Source: Solidesulfovibrio magneticus RS-1 (GTDB lineage Bacteria > Desulfobacterota > Desulfovibrionia > Desulfovibrionales > Desulfovibrionaceae). Taken from it: a stretch of 64,000 nucleotides of DNA. The stretch is from NCBI RefSeq assembly GCF_000010665.1, contig NC_012796.1, positions 1,612,001-1,676,000 of the forward strand, in the 5' to 3' direction. Within the stretch, counting starts at the first letter, position 1. The number at the start of each line of letters is the position of its first letter. The notes beneath the pieces are model-generated. The model was not told the origin of the DNA. It was given only the letters and a program-made list of their open reading frames with translations, and searched no databases. Made by a program: the position numbers and the translations under genes. Positions 1 through 8,785 of the stretch are shown in pieces.

Positions 1-1
1 T

Positions 2-631
2 GGGACTACTCAATCGTATTATGATGCGAATCAGATTTTGGACCGGCAACAACGCGTTGAGAAGATGAATGGAAAAGAGTTCGAGAAGTTTGGCTTATAC
101 TCCATGCTTAAAACAAAGCATGATGTCGAAATCAAGCACAAAGAAAAGCTTCCTCGTTTAGCTATTGTTGCCTTAGAACTTAGCAATTATGGACTGTCCA
201 AGAAGGATATTGCCCACTGCCTGGAACACGACATCGATCCGACCCAGGTCAAAAAAATCCTGGCCTACCTGGACAGTCAAGAGGCGAAGACCTTGGCCGC
301 GTCACTCCAAGCGCAGAATATTATTGCTGGACCGAGTCATATCAAGATAAGCAAATGGTCTAAGCGGATCACTCAAACATTTTCTATTGCAAAGAAACAG
401 CTTATTAAAAAAAGAAGGCAAGAACATAAGAGCTGGAGACAACGTTGGCTTGAACAGATGCGTGATTACGAACCAACAATGACTATCTTGGATAGCTCAA
501 TGCATCCAGAAACAGGAGCCAAAGCATATGTCGCAGCAGACACAGAACCAACAAGCGTGGATCACGGAACAGATCAACAAACAATTGAACCCGGAGCAGA
601 ACAATCCGACCAGTATTTGCCTCGGATGTAA
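2..631 (+). CDS. hypothetical protein, 5' end outside window
   Basis: The frame is open from the window edge, so the true start lies upstream; a TTG at 38 is the first start-like codon inside the window. The visible product is hydrophilic and very basic in its middle part (roughly residues 100-150, many K/R/W), with an Ala/Glu/Gln-rich tail and no membrane segment. I recognise no family. The following gene starts inside its last 100 bases, which suggests co-transcription. It precedes the HsdS-like and VirD4-like genes, so it may belong to a mobile element. Confidence 0.5.
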   Translation, partial: GTTQSYYDANQILDRQQRVEKMNGKEFEKFGLYSMLKTKHDVEIKHKEKLPRLAIVALELSNYGLSKKDIAHCLEHDIDPTQVKKILAYLDSQEAKTLAASLQAQNIIAGPSHIKISKWSKRITQTFSIAKKQLIKKRRQEHKSWRQRWLEQMRDYEPTMTILDSSMHPETGAKAYVAADTEPTSVDHGTDQQTIEPGAEQSDQYLPRM

Positions 632-845
632 CAACGGCTTGCCGTGTACCGGCCAGGGACAGGATTGTCATACTGACAAATGGTACGTCGCTACGCATGT
701 GACATGTCTGGCGCACAAAATGAAGTTTTTGGTATTTTACGAGACAGAGAGTAATGATACGCGCTCTTTTGCGCGCCCGCCTGAACCCACGTTCCTCGTC
801 CCCCATCCGCGATGTTGCGCAATGTACGAACCGCGCCAAGAATAA
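528..845 (+). CDS. small Cys-rich hypothetical protein
   Basis: A 105-residue frame starts at an ATG preceded by AGGAG at good spacing and overlaps the previous gene by about 100 bases in another frame. Residues 30-60 carry several Cys and His (CLGC, then further C, C-H and C), which could bind a metal. The C-terminal part is less convincing, although a Rho-independent terminator follows 30 bases after the stop. No family recognised. It could instead be a chance frame with a fortuitous Shine-Dalgarno. Confidence 0.4.
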   Translation: MSQQTQNQQAWITEQINKQLNPEQNNPTSICLGCNNGLPCTGQGQDCHTDKWYVATHVTCLAHKMKFLVFYETESNDTRSFARPPEPTFLVPHPRCCAMYEPRQE

Positions 846-872
846 CGTAGCCATGGAAGTAGCCAAACATAA

Positions 873-895
873 AGCCCCCATTTGGGGGCTTTTTT
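873..895 (+). terminator. Rho-independent terminator
   Basis: An AGCCCCCA stem, 3-nt loop and complementary GGGGGCT are followed by six T. It ends the left plus-strand genes. The opposing hsdS-like gene stops inside the T tract. Confidence 0.85.
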
Positions 896-1460
896 ATTCC
901 ATTAAACGAATCATTTCAGCACTCAATTCTTGTATTTCCGTGTAAATAGAAGAGATGCGCTTGTGTTTTGCATGAATTTTATCAACTTCTTCATCGGAAG
1001 ACATTTCTACCAAAACATCTCTTAAATCGTTTAAATTGATTGTCATAAGTCGATTTCCACATGACTTTGCCAGCAAGCTTTCTCTAGCCGCTCTCCTCCT
1101 CATGAAATAATAGAGCCAAAGCCCGTCTATGGCTTTGGGACGAATAATGCAAAGACTTTGCCCACAAACAACCCTTTCTTCATTTTGACCAATATAAAGC
1201 CCGGCCTGTCCAAGTGTTTCTCCGGTCCCGCGAAAAGAGAAAAGTACGTCGTTGTTCCGGATCAAATACTTTTTCTGTTTTCCACTTGGGTCAAGTTCGA
1301 CCCAAATATCTCCACTCCCGCCACTTACGATGCCCGAAATTGGTTCAAAATCGGCCTGCGTCACCTCGCGGCACAAAATCCACCCATCTTTTCCGCCAGT
1401 GCGAGTCCTCGGCAACTGGCAGCGGATCACGTCCGCAACCTCGCCCAATTTCGTTTCCAT
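894..1460 (-). CDS. solo HsdS-like half subunit (one target-recognition domain)
   Basis: The 188-residue product reads as one half of a type I restriction specificity subunit: an N-terminal target-recognition domain, the motif RPKAIDGLWLYYFM-like helix region at about 115-125, the MTINLNDLRDV stretch typical of the end of a TRD, and a C-terminal helical spacer (about 155-188). Normal HsdS has two such halves in about 400 residues. No hsdM or hsdR lies beside it, and the neighbour is a divergent VirD4-like ATPase. It may be a specificity module used in trans, a remnant, or a stand-alone HsdS-like protein of a mobile element. I infer DNA binding; nothing shows a partner. Confidence 0.65.
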   Translation of the reverse strand: METKLGEVADVIRCQLPRTRTGGKDGWILCREVTQADFEPISGIVSGGSGDIWVELDPSGKQKKYLIRNNDVLFSFRGTGETLGQAGLYIGQNEERVVCGQSLCIIRPKAIDGLWLYYFMRRRAARESLLAKSCGNRLMTINLNDLRDVLVEMSSDEEVDKIHAKHKRISSIYTEIQELSAEMIRLME

Positions 1461-1544
1461 ACGGGATTCCTAAAATACCAAATAATAAAAATCAATGAAC
1501 ATGTTCTCTAGCCTTGCTTTTAGAGAAATTGTGCCCTAAAACAA

Positions 1545-1572
1545 ATTTCCAGGGCGCATACGCCCTGGAAAT
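1545..1572. repeat. 12-bp perfect inverted repeat upstream of the VirD4-like gene
   Basis: ATTTCCAGGGCG, a 4-nt loop CATA, then CGCCCTGGAAAT. It sits between the divergent hsdS-like and VirD4-like genes, 30 bases before the latter's ATG. There is no T tract, so it is more likely an operator, a 5'-UTR hairpin or a transfer-origin element than a terminator. Confidence 0.6.
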
Positions 1573-1601
1573 CCATTCTTCCCAAAAATACGAGGTCCGT
1601 C

Positions 1602-3491
1602 ATGGCATCTATCGGATTTTGCGCCAAAACCCCTGTTCGGCCCCAGATTGAACCCGCCAAGGATGCTATTATCAAATTTGACTCCGGGATTTCGATTTCT
1701 CGGGAAGAAGCGTGTTACAATACCCTTGTTTTGGGATCGACTGGCACCGGGAAAACGACTTCGGTCATTTTGCCAGCCATTGGAGCTTTGATCGAAAAGG
1801 GTCATTCCGGCCTTATCATTGACATTAAAGGAAACCTTTCCGAGCAAGTGCGGATTTTAGCCACAAAGAGAGGTCGGATTGATGACGTTGTTGAATTCGG
1901 ATCATCAAAAAATGCTTCAAAGGTGGATTTATTAAGCGGACTTTCAATCTCTCAAGTCAGAGAGCTTTTAACTGTTATTGCCACGTTCCAATTCGGAAAC
2001 ATGACATCGAACCTGGACTGGCATACAAAAGGTGTTACGATTGCGACTGAATGCGTAACACTATTAAGATATTTGAATGAAAAGAACAATGAAATTCAAA
2101 CGAACTTAAAAAATTTAGTTGATATTTTGAATGACTGGCCTTTGGCTGCGCGATTGTTCCAGTATTTCAAAAAACATGTTTTAGACACAAATTCTAAAGA
2201 TCAAAAGGATTTCTTGAGCCGTGTTCAATCGGATAATTTCAACCCTCTTGTTTATGACAACAGAAAAAGCTCAAGCAACACTTTTAACGAACAAACTACC
2301 TGGAGACTCGGAGCTGTTCGGAATGGGTTGACCGAATTTTTGCAGAATTCAAGTATTGCCCAGAATTTTGCAACTTCTGGAAGCGGACTCAATCTTGCCG
2401 ATTTGATTTATAAACAAAGAAAGATTGTTCTTTTAAGGTTTGACGGGACTTCTGGGCAAGTAGGAGCATGGCTATCTCGCTATGTTCTGACGGAGTATTA
2501 TCGAGCTGTTTTTGAAAATGGTCTCAAGTTGAACAAAGAAGAGTATACTTTCTTTGTCGGTGACGAATTTCAGGAACTTTCTGATTTTCACCCGAGCAAC
2601 AGGTATAATGATAATTCTTTTGCTGCAAAATCGCGTGAGTATAAAAACGTGACCATTGTCGGCACACAGTCGGTTTCATCTTTGCAAAGTCGTGGAGCGT
2701 CCGGCGCTTCCGTTCTGGAATTTCTAAACAATGTCAATAACCGCATTTTCATGTACTGTGATGACCCCGTTTCACAAGAAGTCGCAAGACGGTACAACGA
2801 AGCGGTATTTCTGAACGAGCTTGAGCCAGGAAGGGCTTTTGTCGTTAAATTTGACGCTCAATCACGTCGCCGGCTTCAATATGTTGAAAATTTACAAATT
2901 TCGCACGATGAATTACAAATGGAATTAGCTGAAGCCCCATCCAATGTCGAGACAGTTATGGAAGAAGCCAAAGAAGCGCCTTCGCTCGAAATGATCTTTG
3001 AAATTCTTGAATCCAAAGACAAAGAAAAACAAGAAGAGGTCAAAAAGGACGAGGGTCCAAGAATTCCGGGAAGAATTCCCGGAAGAATCCCGCATAGAAT
3101 GCGCTTTAACGAAGACGATGATGAAGAAGAAGAACCGAAAAGCAAAATTCCAAACAACATGCAGCAAATCGTTGAACGATTCCCGCATTTTTTCAAAACA
3201 GCTATGAAAGGAGGTCGAATTTCAATTCAAATCCCCAATGGATGGGTTCAGGCATTTGAAAATGCTTTGGATGCCTTTGCACGTACCGGACTTGAGGTTG
3301 ATATTTGCAACATCTTTATTGGTAGCGATGGAAATTTGACTCTCGGAGCAACAAATTCTTGTGGTGTTAATATTTTGGATAGTTTTTTGAAAAATACACA
3401 TAGATTGTGTCCTATTTGTGGGAATGAATTAAAAAACAAGACTAAAGTTTGCGAACAATGCGCCCTAGAATTCAATTTTTATACCCCTTAA
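1602..3491 (+). CDS. VirD4/TraG-like AAA+ ATPase with C-terminal zinc ribbon
   Basis: The 629-residue protein carries Walker A GSTGTGKT (about 45-52), a Walker B-type GLIIDIKG stretch (about 70-77) and a GDEFQELSDF motif (about 319-328), as in coupling ATPases of conjugation systems and relatives such as TraD/TraG. The membrane anchor of a classical coupling protein is missing. A Lys/Glu-rich linker with Arg-Ile-Pro-Gly repeats (about 465-515) leads to a small C-terminal domain that ends in CPIC and CEQC pairs (about 603-618), a zinc ribbon. GAGG precedes the ATG. No relaxase or mating-pore gene is visible, so a role in conjugation is only inferred; DNA translocation in defence is an alternative. 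Confidence 0.7.
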   Translation: MASIGFCAKTPVRPQIEPAKDAIIKFDSGISISREEACYNTLVLGSTGTGKTTSVILPAIGALIEKGHSGLIIDIKGNLSEQVRILATKRGRIDDVVEFGSSKNASKVDLLSGLSISQVRELLTVIATFQFGNMTSNLDWHTKGVTIATECVTLLRYLNEKNNEIQTNLKNLVDILNDWPLAARLFQYFKKHVLDTNSKDQKDFLSRVQSDNFNPLVYDNRKSSSNTFNEQTTWRLGAVRNGLTEFLQNSSIAQNFATSGSGLNLADLIYKQRKIVLLRFDGTSGQVGAWLSRYVLTEYYRAVFENGLKLNKEEYTFFVGDEFQELSDFHPSNRYNDNSFAAKSREYKNVTIVGTQSVSSLQSRGASGASVLEFLNNVNNRIFMYCDDPVSQEVARRYNEAVFLNELEPGRAFVVKFDAQSRRRLQYVENLQISHDELQMELAEAPSNVETVMEEAKEAPSLEMIFEILESKDKEKQEEVKKDEGPRIPGRIPGRIPHRMRFNEDDDEEEEPKSKIPNNMQQIVERFPHFFKTAMKGGRISIQIPNGWVQAFENALDAFARTGLEVDICNIFIGSDGNLTLGATNSCGVNILDSFLKNTHRLCPICGNELKNKTKVCEQCALEFNFYTP

Positions 3492-3690
3492 AATGAAAAG
3501 GAGGAGAAGGAAGGAGCTATCGAAGCTCCTGAGAGGAGGCGGCGCTGAAAAATCGCGTTGCCGGTGCGGGGGAAAACACCTAACTTTTCGATGCGTCTGA
3601 ACCCCGGAATCTCCACCCAAGGTGGCTCCATTAGGGGGGGCACATCGCTGGCTCCATTATGGCGGTCAATGACATCGAGAGGGGGTGGGA
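3492..3690. other. no intact gene
   Basis: The stretch after the VirD4-like gene contains a short GGAGCT/AGCTCC hairpin (about 3511-3527) without a T tract and no supported coding frame. It probably holds decayed sequence leading into the P-loop fragment that follows. Confidence 0.4.
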
Positions 3691-3843
3691 GTGCCCCCTC
3701 GGCCGCAACTGTGGGTCATCGCAGGGCCAAACGGCTCAGGCAAGAGCACCTTGACGGCAAAGCACAGGCTCCAGGAAGGGGTCGCCTTCAGAATACGGAT
3801 TTTAAAGCACGCCAATGGGAAAAATATCAATTATTACAACTAG
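3691..3843 (+). pseudogene. N-terminal fragment of a zeta-toxin-like P-loop kinase
   Basis: From a GTG preceded by GAGAGGGGGTGGGA the frame reads LWVIAGPNGSGKSTLTAK, the phosphate-binding loop of zeta-toxin/UNAG-kinase-like ATPases. After about 33 residues the sequence stops resembling a kinase and ends at a TAG at residue 51, whereas full-length members have about 180-300 residues. No antitoxin frame is visible. I read it as a truncated remnant. Confidence 0.6.
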
Positions 3844-4021
3844 TTTTTCAGCGCCTGGGCTCAGACTTTGAACGGGAGACAAGTGCCTTGTATCTGACTT
3901 AATTTATTATATATTTTTTAAGTAAACGTACGAAATTTTCCGGATTCTGAGGGGATCCCATGAAGACAAATTTTGAAAGGCTTGGCATTATGGAAAAGCC
4001 ACTGCTAAACATAAACAATTG
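3844..4021. other. AT-rich spacer
   Basis: An AT-rich run around 3901-3920 separates the P-loop fragment from the convergent DUF6602 gene. No gene or clear terminator is seen. Confidence 0.4.
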
Positions 4022-4756
4022 CTACGGTGCACTAGGAGCTTCAAGCCATTTAGCGTAAGCCCGCACATCTATCATAGGAACGGTTGCAATCATTTGAAGT
4101 CTTGCAATCAGCTCAAACAAAAAAGCCGTCGCAGGTTTACCTTGAGGCACAAAAGAAAAATCACCATCCACATCGCTACCGTAAATTCCATGTGCGGCAA
4201 CACATCCAAAATCCAATACAGAATTTTGGTCTTCGGTTTTGAGAACATCAAGCAAAGGCTTTCCAAGCCCAGGTTTCCAATCACTTTCAAATGTTAAAAG
4301 CCCAGCAAGAATATGTTGGGGCGTCTTGGCCGGATATGTTCCTCCTGCATGTGGAATGGGCAAGCTTGTCCGGTGCAACTTCCTGACTGTGGCCGCCTTT
4401 TCCTTGGCATACCCAACTTGAACGGCGTTGATTGATTGCTTGGCCTCAAAAACTGCATAGACACTTTCTGCCGGTATGATGGCCTGACCCTGGAAATTAA
4501 ATATAAATGGCGAATATTGACGATCAAAAACGACAATATCAATTTGATCGCTAAATTGGCCGTTGCAGTCTACAACGTGAGCAGAGGCGGCCTTATAGCG
4601 TTGTGGCAAATAAGAGTTTAGCAGCTCAAGCCAGACACATTCACTAGCATCGCCTTTTGTGCCTGGATGATTGAACGATTGTCGGGCAATCCTCAAGCGG
4701 TTTTCAATATCATCATGCAACCCGGCCAGAATTGTGCTTAAAGACCAAGTGCTCAT
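4022..4756 (-). CDS. DUF6602 putative nuclease
   Basis: The 244-residue product has the DUF6602 pattern: a GxxxExxWLELLNxYLP segment (about 35-51), QIDIVVFD (71-78), then AESVYAVFEAKQ (96-107). The spacing of D73, D78, E104 and K106 resembles a PD-(D/E)xK nuclease core, so cleavage of nucleic acid is a reasonable inference but not shown. Its ATG overlaps the stop of the upstream nucleotidyltransferase (ATGA), so the two are translationally coupled. Lying next to a restriction-modification operon, the pair looks like a two-gene defence module with the nucleotidyltransferase as sensor or modifier and this protein as effector. Confidence 0.7.
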   Translation of the reverse strand: MSTWSLSTILAGLHDDIENRLRIARQSFNHPGTKGDASECVWLELLNSYLPQRYKAASAHVVDCNGQFSDQIDIVVFDRQYSPFIFNFQGQAIIPAESVYAVFEAKQSINAVQVGYAKEKAATVRKLHRTSLPIPHAGGTYPAKTPQHILAGLLTFESDWKPGLGKPLLDVLKTEDQNSVLDFGCVAAHGIYGSDVDGDFSFVPQGKPATAFLFELIARLQMIATVPMIDVRAYAKWLEAPSAP

Positions 4757-5511
4757 ATTACGATTTGCCCCCAGTTTGAAGCCGTCAAAGCTTGTTCGGC
4801 CTTCGATTTTATTATCCTTTTCTCGGTATCTGTCAGATCGTCTGACACAATGTTATTTGTGTTGGCGGGGTCAACAACGCGTGCGGACATAAAACTTTCT
4901 TTTATATAATCGAGCACATGCAGGACATTAGCAGACAAGCCCATGTTTTTTCCTGCCAGGGCATTTATCACAGTCATTTCTAGGTAAAACGATGGAAAAT
5001 CTAGCGCGTTTTGATTGCGCCAAAGTTTGAGCACCCTAGTTTCTTGAGTCCTACCACACGAAGCGACGTAATTGATATGTGTGTGTATATTGGTCTTCGT
5101 CCACGTGTCGGCTTTCCTGCGATACAAGCTATGATCTAATCCACTTGGGTCTTGTAGGCGTCCAGGCACAAGATCAACGCTATATCCATTGACTTTCACA
5201 TTAATGGAAACATTCTGTTTTCTTGGAGAATGCCCGTTCTGGCTCAACGCGTTAAACAAAGTATTATAAATTTCTTTAAGAGTGTCCGGGGTATTGCTTA
5301 ACAAAGAAATAAACAAATCAATGTCTGTCCCGCTGTGGTTTGCTGTTCCTTTAGCAAAAGAACCACTCGGCTGAATCCCATTCAGATAAATTCCTGCCCA
5401 TCCGTTAATAATAGGATAGAGTGCGTTTGCCGCTCGTATAACAGGAGAGGTTTGGCTCGTATCGACGGCTTCGCGCGCGAGAATGGAACGAAGGTATTCA
5501 TCAGCGGTCAT
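4753..5511 (-). CDS. OAS/CD-NTase-like nucleotidyltransferase
   Basis: The ATG at 5511 follows AAAGGGG; a GTG nine codons upstream is less well placed. Residues 50-56 read GSFAKGT, followed by D63 and D65 in TDIDLF, then a third acidic residue in SVDLVPGR (about 115). This is the metal-binding triad of nucleotidyltransferase-fold enzymes of the CCA/OAS/CD-NTase superfamily. The later RETRVLKLW-like and FPSFYLEM stretches are typical of a prokaryotic NTase group with an OAS-type helical domain. It overlaps the downstream DUF6602 gene by 4 bp. Synthesis of a cyclic nucleotide, as in CBASS, is possible, but the product cannot be read from sequence; a tRNA- or protein-nucleotidylating role is equally open. 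Confidence 0.75.
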   Translation of the reverse strand: MTADEYLRSILAREAVDTSQTSPVIRAANALYPIINGWAGIYLNGIQPSGSFAKGTANHSGTDIDLFISLLSNTPDTLKEIYNTLFNALSQNGHSPRKQNVSINVKVNGYSVDLVPGRLQDPSGLDHSLYRRKADTWTKTNIHTHINYVASCGRTQETRVLKLWRNQNALDFPSFYLEMTVINALAGKNMGLSANVLHVLDYIKESFMSARVVDPANTNNIVSDDLTDTEKRIIKSKAEQALTASNWGQIVI

Positions 5512-5561
5512 GTGTTTCCCCTTTAATAAAGAATCCACCGCCTTAACTGCCCATGTGAATC

Positions 5562-5587
5562 AAAAGCGCCCGCCGATATTGGGGCGC
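5562..5587 (-). terminator. possible weak terminator after the PaeR7I-type endonuclease gene
   Basis: On the minus strand a GCGCCC/GGGCGC hairpin with a 10-nt loop is followed by TTTTG. It lies between the endonuclease stop and the nucleotidyltransferase start and may only attenuate read-through. Confidence 0.4.
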
Positions 5588-5596
5588 GTGCATCAA

Positions 5597-6337
5597 CTAA
5601 GAAAGCCTAGCTGCCTCCGCCGCTATATGCCCTGCGAGGGATGTTACAAACGTCTTTAAGCTTGTCATAGAAGACATATCGGAGACTTCCCCTGTTTCTG
5701 CGGCACTGCGCGGGGACGTTAGGACGGCTGCCGTCGTGTAAAGCTGCTCCTGCACAAGACGCTGACAAAGAATATCGTAGCGCTTCAGGTAAGAAGCGCC
5801 TTTGAACTCAGGGAAAACAGGGAAGTGGGGTGAACTATCCCTAACGGGAGAACGCGACTCGGGAGCATCTTCAACCAGCATGAGCCAGCCAACAAAGGGA
5901 CGAGGCTGCTTGCCAAAGGCCTCTTCTCTGTAAGCGGTCCATAAATCATGCGCCGTGCCGATGGCTTCTTCGGTCCGATTATTAAAGTTGTTTCCGAAAG
6001 ACGGGCCTACGTGGCTTTTTAGCTCAATGGCCGCGATTAACTCGCCTTTGAAAATAACAAGAAGATCCCATAATTTCGTAGGTCTGAAATAACCAGGCAG
6101 GGTCAACACGGCGCGGCTCTGATGAATCTCAGCATGGGCAAGGCCGTTGGCTCGTACGATGTCGAGAACCAAGGCAATAAAGCCGTCCATGTTCTTGCCG
6201 CCAGTGACACCGGCCCGTTCGCCTTGGTCGGCTTTCCCAGATTCTATCTGCTTTTGGCGCGCGGCAACACGGTTTCCCCAAAAGGCTTGCACAGCCTCGC
6301 AGGCCTTGCGCTCATAGTCAACAAGATCAAGTGCCAT
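5597..6337 (-). CDS. PaeR7I/XhoI-type type II restriction endonuclease
   Basis: The product, 246 residues from the ATG at 6337, closely follows the PaeR7I/XhoI pattern: [18 protein letters not shown] near residue 40, [11 protein letters not shown], then a catalytic ExK in [19 protein letters not shown], then [17 protein letters not shown] and [10 protein letters not shown]. Family members cut CTCGAG; that specificity is inferred from similarity. I prefer 6337 to the ATG at 6373 because GGAGG lies about 10 bases upstream and the length fits PaeR7I. The gene starts inside the end of the methylase gene, so the two are coupled. Confidence 0.9.
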   Translation of the reverse strand: MALDLVDYERKACEAVQAFWGNRVAARQKQIESGKADQGERAGVTGGKNMDGFIALVLDIVRANGLAHAEIHQSRAVLTLPGYFRPTKLWDLLVIFKGELIAAIELKSHVGPSFGNNFNNRTEEAIGTAHDLWTAYREEAFGKQPRPFVGWLMLVEDAPESRSPVRDSSPHFPVFPEFKGASYLKRYDILCQRLVQEQLYTTAAVLTSPRSAAETGEVSDMSSMTSLKTFVTSLAGHIAAEAARLS

Positions 6338-8063
6338 TATCCCCGTTCCCTCCAATTGAAGATCGCTCGTCATGACTCAACCCGTACAGCCGGAACGCAG
6401 CCTTGTTACAGGCGTACAGGTCTCTACTTATGGCAGCAGACGCCAACTCGTTTCGTAGCTCATTGCTTACGTTGTTCCAATAGGGAAGGCGAATCCGTCT
6501 TAGATATTGTGCTTGAAACCGTAAAAATCCGCCGCGCATTTTTGTTGAGTATGTCGCCACAAAAAGTTTGGTGACTTCTGACAAAAGAACAGCTTGCAGG
6601 GCGCGAATATCCCATTGCTCGGCTGTCACATAGTACAAGTTATGATGAGGATATAGCTCGCCATCCTCAAAGACAACGTGCGCCTCTCCCTTTATGTCCG
6701 GGATGAGTAGCTTTTTCTGCTTTGCGATTGATGGCGTAATCCTGTCAATGGTGCGATACCACCTTAAAGGATTCTTTTGTGCGACATGACGACCGGCGAT
6801 GACCTCCTTCCTCTCTTCAAGATAGCGCCGCAAACGAGGATAATCTCGAAGATCAACAAGGGGGCCTTTGTCTGTGAACGGGTTGATAACCCCCAGGCCA
6901 TGCCATTTCACTTCACCGGATACAATGTCTTTGGTTGTGACGAGAGGAAGCTTCCTATCCGGCTCCACGTCGAGGGAATTCAAGTTGCCGATGAAAGCCT
7001 TGTCAGCTCCGGTTGCAACCCCGATGCCCACTTTGCAGCCGGTCTCTTCCAAGGTCGGATATTCCAGCTCAAGGCGACGGATGAGAGCGGTTTGATCGGC
7101 AGACTCTAAAAGCCATGGCTCGGACCCGTTCGTGATGCGTGTTAACTCGCGCACTTTTCCGGCCGATTCCTGCGACAGCTTCCGTGCGGTCAGCTCGGCC
7201 GCAAGCGCATTCAAATTGCCACGATCAATTTTAGGACGGTGGGCAACACGTGTAACGCCTGACTTTTCGCGGCAAATAACAGTAATCGCAGGGTAGGCAA
7301 TTACGTCGCTATGAAAGGCCGGTGTATCCACCATGTCAACATATACTTTCAGATTGAACTCTTTGGCAACGAGCTTACGCAATGGGCCGCCGTAACGATT
7401 CTTCATCCAGCGATCAGCACATATGAAGGCCAAGCTCCCTTTTGGAGCAAGCAACGAAAGCGACTTCTCAATGAACGGGATATAAAGATCGGCCCTATCA
7501 TACATCGTATGATAGCGGCTTCGATACTCGAACAACAAGGGGTAGGGAATCAGCTCTTGCCGGACATACGGCGGATTGCCGACAACAAAATCAAAGCGTC
7601 CTTCAGTCGAGGAGAGGAGAAAATCCGTTTGAGTTAGCCACCGACCCACAAGAGCCGTTGCGGACTGAACGGAAAAGCCTTCTTGCTCGATCCGACGAAT
7701 GACGGCCTGACGTGTTGCGGAGAAGGTCACCCGATGCAGCTCAACCGCACGGATGGAATCCCCTAGATCGTCAAGGACGTTGCCAGCACGTCCGGAGGCG
7801 CGCCAAGAGCGGAGAAGCCTTCCAACGATGGGAAGCAAAAAATCGCCCCCCCCAAAGGAAGGTTCCAAAATCCGCTTTTGATAAAGCGGCTGGTCCTCTT
7901 TGTACCCCGCAAGATCAAGGATAAAATCAACGACCTCTTCGCGCGTAAAAATAGCGCCACGGGCCTCGATGCCGCCTTGCGAAGCCAAAGCTTCCACGGC
8001 AGCAGAGACCAAGGGCGTGGGCGTGGCTATGAGCGTGTTTTGAAGAATGGCCGTTACCTCCAC
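6327..8063 (-). CDS. N6-adenine DNA methyltransferase of the XhoI/PaeR7I-type system
   Basis: The 578-residue protein has the gamma-class order of motifs: an AdoMet-binding region [14 protein letters not shown] near residue 65, then the catalytic [11 protein letters not shown] near 160, and a long C-terminal recognition domain. It should methylate adenine in the site cut by the neighbouring endonuclease. The frame opens with GTG at 8063, overlapping the end of the recombinase gene by 10 bases; no strong Shine-Dalgarno is seen, so translation probably depends on coupling. The order recombinase, methylase, endonuclease means the protective enzyme is made before the nuclease. Confidence 0.85.
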   Translation of the reverse strand: MEVTAILQNTLIATPTPLVSAAVEALASQGGIEARGAIFTREEVVDFILDLAGYKEDQPLYQKRILEPSFGGGDFLLPIVGRLLRSWRASGRAGNVLDDLGDSIRAVELHRVTFSATRQAVIRRIEQEGFSVQSATALVGRWLTQTDFLLSSTEGRFDFVVGNPPYVRQELIPYPLLFEYRSRYHTMYDRADLYIPFIEKSLSLLAPKGSLAFICADRWMKNRYGGPLRKLVAKEFNLKVYVDMVDTPAFHSDVIAYPAITVICREKSGVTRVAHRPKIDRGNLNALAAELTARKLSQESAGKVRELTRITNGSEPWLLESADQTALIRRLELEYPTLEETGCKVGIGVATGADKAFIGNLNSLDVEPDRKLPLVTTKDIVSGEVKWHGLGVINPFTDKGPLVDLRDYPRLRRYLEERKEVIAGRHVAQKNPLRWYRTIDRITPSIAKQKKLLIPDIKGEAHVVFEDGELYPHHNLYYVTAEQWDIRALQAVLLSEVTKLFVATYSTKMRGGFLRFQAQYLRRIRLPYWNNVSNELRNELASAAISRDLYACNKAAFRLYGLSHDERSSIGGNGDNGT

Positions 8064-8605
8064 AATTTTTCGAATCGGGCTGGGTTGGTCGCTGTATATC
8101 TGACCGTGTGTTGAATGTTCCGGTGCCCAAGATAGTCCTGAATCAAGCGCGTGTCTGCGCCTTGATCAGCGAGGGCGAAACCGCAGGCGTGGCGGAGCAT
8201 GTGAGGGTGGGCGGGCAGGGGAAGGCCTGCCACCTCGCCATAGTGCCGGATCGCAAGCCATGCCGTCTTGCGGCTCCAGGCTGTCCGCCTCTCACTCACA
8301 AAAAATGAGTCCGTGTCCGGCTTCATCTTGGCCCGATCTGTGAGCCACGCCTTGATAGCCCGCAGCTCGTCGGCCCGCAACGGTTGGGTGGTGGATAGGC
8401 CCTTCTTGAGCCGGGCGACGTGCAGGACGCGGCTTTCGGTGTCCACCTGGGAAAGAACCAGGCCGCAAGCCTCCGATACCCGCAGGCCATGCCGGAACAT
8501 GAGGAGGAGAAAGCACCGGTCGCGGGCCTCGTTCCGTGTCCCCTTGGTGGCAGCTATGAGCTTATCGACCTCGGCGGAAACGAGGTGTTTTCGTTCTTGC
8601 ATCAT
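8054..8605 (-). CDS. FimB/FimE-like minimal tyrosine recombinase
   Basis: The 183-residue protein is almost only a catalytic domain, like the FimB/FimE switch recombinases. The full active-site set is present: R42 (GLRVSE), K68 ([12 protein letters not shown]), H135 and R138 (HMLRH), H161 (LGHRN) and Y170. The usual N-terminal arm-binding domain of phage integrases is absent. It starts a three-gene operon with the methylase and endonuclease. Its start codon lies inside a half copy of the inverted-repeat motif whose full copy is 70 bases upstream. It may invert a promoter or move the restriction-modification unit. Confidence 0.85.
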   Translation of the reverse strand: MMQERKHLVSAEVDKLIAATKGTRNEARDRCFLLLMFRHGLRVSEACGLVLSQVDTESRVLHVARLKKGLSTTQPLRADELRAIKAWLTDRAKMKPDTDSFFVSERRTAWSRKTAWLAIRHYGEVAGLPLPAHPHMLRHACGFALADQGADTRLIQDYLGHRNIQHTVRYTATNPARFEKLWR

Positions 8606-8700
8606 TTTGTCTAGTGTTGGCGTTTTGGGAACCTAGGAAAATCGCGGCTTTCCGGCCTTCATCGCGGCAGACATTAGACAAAATACAATATTTTGTCTAA
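8604..8700. repeat. likely recombination site for the FimB-like enzyme
   Basis: A perfect 11-bp inverted repeat TTAGACAAAAT (8674-8684) and ATTTTGTCTAA (8690-8700) has a 5-bp spacer, the geometry of a tyrosine-recombinase core. A third copy, ATTTTGTCTA, lies at 8604-8613 over the recombinase start codon. I saw no second complete core in the window. Confidence 0.6.
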
Positions 8701-8785
8701 TGATAAATCCGCCAGAACACTTGCGCGGCAAGCCCATTTGCCACATAAAGACCACCTCTTCTGCAAAACACAAAGAGCGACCAAC

